Positions 5,659-9,679 of a stretch of DNA of 9,679 bases are shown here, in pieces. Both the position numbers and the translations under genes were made by a program. The DNA is taken from positions 1-9,679 of the forward strand of contig SLCI01000055.1 of the NCBI GenBank assembly GCA_007125875.1. The letters are read 5' to 3'. Origin of the DNA: Kiritimatiellia bacterium (GTDB taxonomy: Bacteria; Verrucomicrobiota; Kiritimatiellia; SLAD01). The notes under the pieces are model-generated. The model worked only from the letters and a program-made list of their open reading frames with translations. It was not told where the DNA came from and did no database searches. Every line of letters starts with the position of its first letter. Position 1 is the first letter of the stretch.

Positions 5659-6723
5659 TTACGGTTGATAGATGCGATCGAATTCGCCGCCGTCATTGAA
5701 GTGAACGCGATTGGCTTCGCCCCAGCCGCCGAACACGTCGCCGATCGTGAACAACTCGATTTCCGGGAACTGGTGCAGGTACTTGGCGAGGAACTCAGGG
5801 TTGCTCGGGCGGTAGTAGTACCGACCGGCAAGGTCCTGGCCAATATCCGAGTACAGGAACTCAAGATAGGCCTGAGCAACTTCGCGCGTTCGTTTGCGAT
5901 CTGCATTCCGGTCCACCAGCGCCACCACGGTTTCCGCGAGGATGCTGATTTCAGGAATCACCACTTCGACGCCCGCAGCGTCCAGCTCGTTCTGGCTCAA
6001 GAGAATCTCGTTCTCCCAGTTGATCAACACATCGCCGATCCGGCGTTGAACAAACGTGTTGGTGGCGCCCCGGGCAGCGCGATCCAGCACCGGCACGTTC
6101 CTGTAGACCTTGGTGACGAATTCGCGTGCTGCGTTTTGTGCAGCGGCAATTTCGTCGGCGAACTCCGCGGGATTTGCGAGTATGTGGACATAATTCTCGC
6201 CCAGCTCGCGGCGCAAGACATAGCCCCAGACCGCGAGGTAGTTCCAGCGCGCCACGCCCGAGGTCTTCGGGTTTGGCGTAATGACCTGAACGTCTGAACG
6301 GATCAGATCTTCCCAGGATGTGATGTTCTTGGGATTGCCTTTCCGTACCAGCAGCGCCAGCGTGGAGGTGTACGGAGCGCTGTTGTTCGGCAAGCGCTCC
6401 TGCCAATGCTCAGGCAAAAGGCCCGCATGCTCGGCGATGGCGTCAATGTCCGCCGCCAGCGCCAGGGTCACCACGTCGGCCTCCAAGCCGTCGATCACCG
6501 CGCGTGCCTGACTGCCCGACCCGCCGTGCGACTGACGCACGGTAACGCGTTGGCCGGTTTTCTCCTGCCAGTGCTGGGTAAAGGCCTGATTAACTTCTCG
6601 GTACAGTTCGCGCGTCGGATCGTACGACACGTTCAATATTTCCACCCGTTGCGCTTGTGCGCCGACCGCAACAAACACGGTCAGTATGACCGCCCATATG
6701 CGTCCTAACCATCTATTTTTCAT
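5659..6723 (-). CDS. sbp: Periplasmic sulfate-binding protein
   Basis: This 354-aa protein captures sulfate (or thiosulfate) in the periplasm and delivers it to CysTW. Residues 1-24 form a Sec signal peptide: basic start MKNRWLGR, a hydrophobic core, then a probable cut at AQA|QR. The mature part opens with the family signature ILNVSYDPTRELY, followed by SHGGSGSQARAVIDGL (an anion-binding loop), ADVVTLALAADID, and TPNPKTSGVARWNYL. It ends YYRPSNPEF...GGEFDRIYQP, complete for the family. The ATG at 6723 fits the signal peptide and has AAGGAAG about 9 nt upstream; the longer frame to 6930 covers the intergenic leader. Sbp and CysP cannot be told apart from sequence alone. Confidence 0.93.
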   Translation of the reverse strand: MKNRWLGRIWAVILTVFVAVGAQAQRVEILNVSYDPTRELYREVNQAFTQHWQEKTGQRVTVRQSHGGSGSQARAVIDGLEADVVTLALAADIDAIAEHAGLLPEHWQERLPNNSAPYTSTLALLVRKGNPKNITSWEDLIRSDVQVITPNPKTSGVARWNYLAVWGYVLRRELGENYVHILANPAEFADEIAAAQNAAREFVTKVYRNVPVLDRAARGATNTFVQRRIGDVLINWENEILLSQNELDAAGVEVVIPEISILAETVVALVDRNADRKRTREVAQAYLEFLYSDIGQDLAGRYYYRPSNPEFLAKYLHQFPEIELFTIGDVFGGWGEANRVHFNDGGEFDRIYQP

Positions 6724-6762
6724 TTCTGTTTTCTTCCTTTGATGTATGTATATTTCTGTTTT
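6722..6762 (-). repeat. 11-bp direct repeat in the sbp leader
   Basis: ATTTCTGTTTT (plus strand) occurs at 6722-6732 and again at 6752-6762, exactly 30 bp apart. The first copy overlaps the sbp start codon. The leader is A-rich in the mRNA and also contains a weak -10-like TATACA (6747-6752, minus strand). It could be an internal promoter or translation-enhancer element, or simply AT-rich coincidence. Confidence 0.35.
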
Positions 6763-6874
6763 GATTGAGTGTTTTGGTTTGAGAGGGGATCCGTCGTGGC
6801 TTCGACAGTAGCCGTCACCTCGTCCATACCACCATGCTGGCGATGTCCATTGTAGCGTTCGCATTGGAATGCCC
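6724..6874 (-). other. Intergenic leader between porin and sbp
   Basis: These 151 bp contain no gene. The half next to the porin is GC-rich with only short stems (GGCT/AGCC around 6803-6818). The half next to sbp is strongly A-rich in the mRNA and holds the sbp SD. There is no clear terminator after the porin, so read-through from the yezD promoter is likely, with possibly an extra weak promoter for sbp. Confidence 0.4.
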
Positions 6875-8191
6875 TTAGAACGCCACTTGAAGCCGCGAAA
6901 TAATGACTTGTTCGTTATCCCGGTCTCCACCTTCGACTGCCCCGCCGCTGAAATCGGTCTCTTCGTACGTCAGTGACAACTTGAGGTTGGACGTCAGGTA
7001 GCCATTAAGGCCCACCGCCCAGGATTCCGCCTTGCTGGCGGATCGATTGGGGTTGGCGAAGTCGGGAAAGGTCTTTGAGTCCGCATCGAATGCGCTGAAG
7101 CGGGTGGCAAGTTCCCATGCGCCCCACTGACCGGCAGAGGGGTTAAAGGGCTTGGACGGGTTGACGCCACCGAAGCCATTGTTTTCACCCGTCAGCATCC
7201 ACGATGCCGTGATGAGCCACGCTTGATGACTCAGGTCTTCCGTCAACTCGCCCTTGCGCACCTCGGTCGATGACTTGATATACTCCCCGAGTAGTCCGAA
7301 GGGGCCGATGTAGTAGTAGGCTTGTGGTGCAATGCGCGCGACCGTCCCGTCGGCAATCACCGTGTCCTCAAGTTCTTCTGCGACCAAATAACTGAAGAAT
7401 CCGTTTTGGCCCGGGGTCCGTACACCCGCCAGCTGTGGATTGCTCAGGTTGCCCTGACGTTTTCCGTATGAGCCCGCAATACCGATTCCAAGGCCCTCCA
7501 GCGCGGTGATGTCCGAACCCCTGAACGGATGCGCGAAGATGCGACCGATCAAATCCTTCTTGTCATCCGCGTCGCCATTGACGCTGCCACCGTCCGGTGC
7601 GCCGTTAAACACGCCGGCGGCGTAATCTAGTCGGCGGTCCAGCAGCGAGCCATAAAGCTGCACGCCCAACTCCCGGTTTGGCGCGAGGCTCGACGGGTAA
7701 GCGCGTTCAGCGAGACGCAGGGCCGTGCCTGACTGCAAGCGCTCCAAACTGATCGGGGCCTTGAACTTGCCTGCCCGCAATTTGGCGGCGGGATGAAACG
7801 CAATGTCGACATGCGCGTCCTGAATGGAGAATCCCGATCCACCGAATTCCGGCATGATGCGGTATTCCGCCCATTCGCCGGCGCGACCTTTAACAATGAC
7901 ACGCGCCCGGCGCACGAGAAACTGGTCCGTTCCGGCGTCAGTGCTATCCGCAAAGAAACGTGCATCGGACTGCGCGTATCCGCGTATGCGCAGGCGATAG
8001 AGATTGTCCGGTGACTCCACCGACAATCCACCTCGTCCCACCGTCACGGTGGCCTGTTGGTTCAGTCGTTGCTCTACGGCGTCTAAGCGGCCCGCCAGAT
8101 CATCCGATCCCTGCGCGCTTATAGTTAGAAAAGCCATGCCGGCAAAGGCCGCCGCCACAGACTTTCGATAGTTATGTAATGTGTTACTCAT
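6875..8191 (-). CDS. OprO/OprP-family anion porin in the sulfate operon
   Basis: This 438-aa protein is an outer-membrane beta-barrel of the phosphate-selective porin (OprO/OprP) family. The N-terminus is a signal peptide, probably cut near A26 (TISA|QG). A short coiled-coil-like segment (DLAGRLDAVEQRLNQQ) follows at about 31-46. Then comes the family pattern of an early strand (LYRLRIRGYAQSDARFF), FLVRRARVIVKGR, AEYRIMPEFGG, KLRAGKFKAPISLERLQS and PNRELGVQLYG. The chain ends in a strand closing with Phe (RLQVAF), the usual recognition signal for barrel assembly. The start at 8191 has AGAGGAAA upstream. Its place before sbp-cysTWA suggests it admits sulfate or an organosulfur anion rather than phosphate, but specificity cannot be read from the sequence. 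Confidence is high for family and moderate for substrate. Confidence 0.88.
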   Translation of the reverse strand: MSNTLHNYRKSVAAAFAGMAFLTISAQGSDDLAGRLDAVEQRLNQQATVTVGRGGLSVESPDNLYRLRIRGYAQSDARFFADSTDAGTDQFLVRRARVIVKGRAGEWAEYRIMPEFGGSGFSIQDAHVDIAFHPAAKLRAGKFKAPISLERLQSGTALRLAERAYPSSLAPNRELGVQLYGSLLDRRLDYAAGVFNGAPDGGSVNGDADDKKDLIGRIFAHPFRGSDITALEGLGIGIAGSYGKRQGNLSNPQLAGVRTPGQNGFFSYLVAEELEDTVIADGTVARIAPQAYYYIGPFGLLGEYIKSSTEVRKGELTEDLSHQAWLITASWMLTGENNGFGGVNPSKPFNPSAGQWGAWELATRFSAFDADSKTFPDFANPNRSASKAESWAVGLNGYLTSNLKLSLTYEETDFSGGAVEGGDRDNEQVIISRLQVAF

Positions 8192-8319
8192 GATTTACTT
8201 TCCTCTTATGTTTAAATATGAACTCGACGTGCGCTCTCTCCGCTGGAGCGGTTGGGAACGGCCTGAATGTGTGTTCGACCTCCGTTAGAACGGTCGGTGC
8301 TCCGGAACGCTCCGGCAGG
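8192..8319 (-). other. Intergenic gap between yezD-like gene and porin
   Basis: These 128 bp have no gene but several small inverted repeats: CCGGA/TCCGG at 8302-8306 and 8311-8315 (4-nt loop), and CGACC/GGTCG at 8276-8280 and 8292-8296 enclosing a bulged stem. None is followed by a T-run on the minus strand. They may act as attenuators or stability stems in the operon mRNA. The porin SD (AGAGGAAA) is at the left end. Confidence 0.4.
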
Positions 8320-8523
8320 TCATCGACAACGTTTCAAGCCTGCGCCCCTTCGTTTGCCGGTAAGCTGTTCCAGCCGAAATTTTTCGCGACGTTCGATCTG
8401 CACAATGCGTCCGTCATGTACATGCAGCTCGACGGATCCGTATCGCAAACCGCGCACAGCGGCCTCGATCCGCTCCACGATGGCTTGCGAATCACTTTCG
8501 TTATATGGAGTGGGGTCGGTCAT
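8320..8523 (-). CDS. YezD-family (DUF2292) small protein
   Basis: This 67-aa protein has the core AIVERIEAAVRGLRYGSVELHVHDGRIVQIERREKFR (residues 14-49, quoted in pieces: AIVERIEAAVRGL, RYGSVELHVHDGR, IVQIERREKFR). That matches the small YezD/DUF2292 family, a helix followed by two beta strands. The function is unknown, but members often sit with sulfur-assimilation genes, as here. The C-terminal tail is rich in Arg and Lys and runs beyond the usual end of the core. There is no signal peptide or membrane segment, so it should be cytosolic. It is the first gene of the uptake operon, directly behind a candidate Rrf2-controlled promoter. The ATG at 8523 has only a weak AGAG-type SD. Confidence 0.75.
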   Translation of the reverse strand: MTDPTPYNESDSQAIVERIEAAVRGLRYGSVELHVHDGRIVQIERREKFRLEQLTGKRRGAGLKRCR

Positions 8524-8536
8524 AGGATATAACTCT

Positions 8537-8565
8537 AGTATAGTAGTAGACTAATGGCCTAAATA
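8537..8565 (-). promoter_or_regulatory. Candidate promoter of the yezD-porin-sbp-cysTWA operon
   Basis: On the minus strand TATACT (8537-8542) is a near-consensus -10. Seventeen bp upstream lies TATTTA (8560-8565), a poor -35. The spacer contains the word TAGTAGACT (8544-8552, plus-strand reading), which also occurs in front of rrf2. A weak -35 with a regulator word in the spacer suits a controlled promoter. Transcription would start only about 6-8 nt before the yezD ATG. Confidence 0.5.
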
Positions 8566-8585
8566 AAAACAGCAGGGTTTCTGCC
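8561..8585 (-). terminator. Weak intrinsic terminator after rrf2
   Basis: Just beyond the rrf2 stop the minus strand can fold GGCAG (8581-8585) with CTGCT (8571-8575) around a 5-nt loop; an alternative is AGGG/CCCT (8584-8587 with 8574-8577). It is followed by GTTTTTATTT (8561-8570). The stem is short but the U-run is good. It would separate rrf2 from the yezD operon, whose -35 overlaps the U-run. Confidence 0.45.
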
Positions 8586-8587
8586 CT

Positions 8588-9019
8588 TTAAAGTTTCTTC
8601 CGTTTTGGGGTGGCTAGCATGTCCTGGAGCGTCGTCTGGTCTAATACGTCAGCGATGGCTTCGCGCACCCGCTTCATCACCGGCCGAATGCGACACTCAT
8701 TCTCCGGCCCGCAATCCTTGCATTTCGCATACGCCGTCTTGCTTACACAAGCCACAGGGGCTAGGGGACCATCCATCAGTCGAACCACATCACCTATGAC
8801 AATCTTTGTTGCAGGCTGTGCGAGAAAATAGCCGCCACCTTTTCCTTTCTTGCTTGCCAGGTATCCTTCCTTGTTCAGTTCGAGTAGAATATGCTCAAGA
8901 AACTTCTTGGGTATATTCTCCTCCGCTGCCAAATCAGCAATCAACACAGGCCCTTGATCTGCTTTCAGGGCCAAATGAATCAGTGACCGCAGCGCATACT
9001 TTGTTTTCTTGGTTAACAT
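8588..9019 (-). CDS. Rrf2-family transcriptional regulator with four cysteines
   Basis: This is a 143-aa Rrf2 protein (the IscR/NsrR/CymR family). It opens MLTKKTKYALRSLIHLA. A winged HTH covers about 25-70 (ADLAAEENIPKKFLEHIL, then GKGGGYFLA). The dimerisation helix follows VVRLMDGPLAPVAC. Cysteines are C91, C100, C103 and C109 (C-x8-C-x2-C-x5-C). Three or four such cysteines can hold a Fe-S cluster in this family, whereas CymR-type members instead sense cysteine status through partners. Which applies here is not visible. It stands directly before the sulfate operon on the same strand and shares a DNA word with its promoter, so it most likely regulates sulfur uptake and itself. The ATG at 9019 has only a weak AGAG SD. 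Confidence 0.88.
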   Translation of the reverse strand: MLTKKTKYALRSLIHLALKADQGPVLIADLAAEENIPKKFLEHILLELNKEGYLASKKGKGGGYFLAQPATKIVIGDVVRLMDGPLAPVACVSKTAYAKCKDCGPENECRIRPVMKRVREAIADVLDQTTLQDMLATPKRKKL

Positions 9020-9022
9020 CTC

Positions 9023-9045
9023 TATAGGTATAGTAGACTTATAGG
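9023..9045 (-). promoter_or_regulatory. Candidate Rrf2 operator upstream of rrf2
   Basis: The plus-strand reading holds TATAGG at 9023-9028 and 9040-9045, 17 bp apart, with GTATAGTAG (9028-9036) and TAGTAGACT (9031-9039) between them. ATAGTAGACT (9030-9039) matches the IscR type 1 half-site ATASYYGACT at 9 of 10 positions. The site covers the -10 and the probable transcription start, as expected for autorepression. The same words occur at the yezD promoter. Confidence 0.5.
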
Positions 9046-9066
9046 CTGATTCGTGTGATGCGTCAA
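9038..9066 (-). promoter_or_regulatory. Sigma70-type promoter of rrf2
   Basis: On the minus strand TTGACG (9061-9066) and TATAAG (9038-9043) are separated by exactly 17 bp, each matching the sigma70 consensus at 5 of 6 positions. Transcription would begin near 9031, about 12 nt before the ATG at 9019. Confidence 0.65.
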
Positions 9067-9183
9067 CTGTTTTTTTGAAGTTTCTTTGTCCGGTGCGTTT
9101 TTGATTCCGGTTGCCTTATTGCATCGGTCTGCTTATCCTTTCAACTTTCTGACCGAAGCTGTGTGTGTAGTGAGGTGAGTATT

Positions 9184-9679
9184 ATGGCGGCAACGCCACG
9201 GATGAAATTGTTGATTATTCACGGGTGGGGCGGTTCCTATCTGGAAGCTGCGGCCCGTGTGACGGATTTGTTGAAAGTCGACGCGTATTGGCATGAGGGA
9301 TTATATCTCGTGCCCCGGCGCGGATCCTCTTTGTTGCGACATATCTTGAATGAGCCTGCCGATGATCGTTACATCACGGCTCTGCGCAAGCTGATTGTAG
9401 GCTGCTTCATGCAAGCGCCACCTGCGCCTACCAGTATCTCCAGCGATGCCGATAACTATAGCCGCTTTTCTGAAGATCGCTTGCGACGCGATTTCCCCAG
9501 TTTTGGCATCACCGTCGGGCCGGACACGCGTTGGCGGCGCGCGGCTCAATTGAAGGCCGAGGCCGAAAAAGAATTGGAGCCTGTGCTAGCGGTGCTGCGC
9601 CAACTACAGGAAGATGCCGCGAAGACCGAAGATGCCCGAACGGAGGCGTGGGTGCGCGAGCGACTTGAGGCGTTGTCCA
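9184..9679 (+). CDS. Unrecognised protein, 5' part only (runs off the window)
   Basis: An open frame begins at ATG 9184 and stays open to the last base (165 codons). The start is well supported: GAGGTGA at 9172-9178, 5 nt upstream. I do not recognise the family. The opening MKLLIIHGWGGSYLEAA resembles the first strand and HGWGG turn of alpha/beta-hydrolases. What follows (KVDAYWHEGLYLVPRRGSS, VGCFMQAPPAP, FSEDRLRRDFPSFGI) does not continue as a hydrolase. Residues about 124-165 are rich in Ala, Glu, Arg and Leu and look like a long helix or coiled coil (LKAEAEKELEPVLAVLRQL). There is no signal peptide or clear membrane segment. It is divergent from rrf2 across 164 bp, so shared regulation is possible. 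Confidence 0.75.
   Translation, partial: MAATPRMKLLIIHGWGGSYLEAAARVTDLLKVDAYWHEGLYLVPRRGSSLLRHILNEPADDRYITALRKLIVGCFMQAPPAPTSISSDADNYSRFSEDRLRRDFPSFGITVGPDTRWRRAAQLKAEAEKELEPVLAVLRQLQEDAAKTEDARTEAWVRERLEALS

Larger units (their letters stand above)
9020..9183. other. Divergent intergenic region between rrf2 and the right-edge gene
   Basis: The left part holds the rrf2 promoter and operator. The rest is T-rich on the plus strand (a run of seven T at 9070-9076) with no obvious gene. For the rightward gene the best match is TTGCCT then TTATCC 16 bp later, a weak promoter; no second TAGTAGACT word is seen near it. Confidence 0.4.

Noticed and set aside
5617..6297. 226-aa plus-strand open frame opposite sbp
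   Set aside because: It is antisense to a clear sulfate-binding protein and shows no family features of its own.
8218..8532. 104-aa plus-strand frame opposite the yezD-like gene
   Set aside because: The minus-strand frame matches a known small family with a promoter and start; the plus-strand frame is its shadow.
9301..9549. 82-aa minus-strand frame at the right edge
   Set aside because: It is antisense to the frame starting at 9184, which has a strong SD and stays open to the window end.

Overview
The window carries two well-defined metabolic blocks and the start of a third gene. The organism is a diderm bacterium: there is a beta-barrel porin, and the binding protein has a Sec signal peptide. 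GC content is moderate, roughly 55% by eye, and genes are tightly packed with ATGA stop/start overlaps and clear Shine-Dalgarno (SD) sequences. The phylum cannot be fixed from this sequence. The QueE C-terminus, the unimodular QueF and the Rrf2/YezD/cys neighbourhood suggest a non-model diderm group such as Verrucomicrobiota or Nitrospirota, but this is a weak inference.

Plus strand, 105-2658: a four-gene 7-deazaguanine operon, queC-queD-queE-queF. QueD makes 6-carboxy-tetrahydropterin, QueE converts it to 7-carboxy-7-deazaguanine, QueC makes preQ0 and QueF reduces the nitrile to preQ1 for queuosine tRNA modification. GTP cyclohydrolase I, Tgt, QueA and the last epoxide-reduction step are not in the window. 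The notable feature is that QueC carries an N-terminal MerR/excisionase-like helix-turn-helix (HTH) of about 50 residues. The DNA just before its start codon holds three GTTTAC-type half-sites spaced exactly 10 bp apart inside a candidate promoter. This looks like a biosynthetic enzyme that could regulate its own operon. QueF lacks the usual His of its F-H-E motif (Ala instead).

Minus strand, 9019 down to 2796: an Rrf2-family regulator, then a probable sulfate-uptake operon in the order yezD-like small protein, OprO/OprP-type porin, periplasmic sulfate-binding protein, permeases CysT and CysW, ATPase CysA. The model is outer-membrane entry through the porin, capture by Sbp, and ATP-driven import by CysTWA. 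Rrf2 and yezD each have a candidate promoter containing the same word (GTATAGTAG with TAGTAGACT), which resembles a Rrf2/IscR-type half-site, so the regulator probably controls itself and the uptake operon. A perfect 13-bp hairpin with a UUCG loop lies between sbp and cysT and probably sets the ratio of binding protein to permease.

The two blocks converge at 2659-2795, with only a weak hairpin between them. At the right edge an unrecognised gene starts at 9184, divergent from rrf2, and runs off the window. No tRNA, rRNA, insertion sequence, CRISPR array or prophage gene was seen. No gap between genes exceeds 300 bases.
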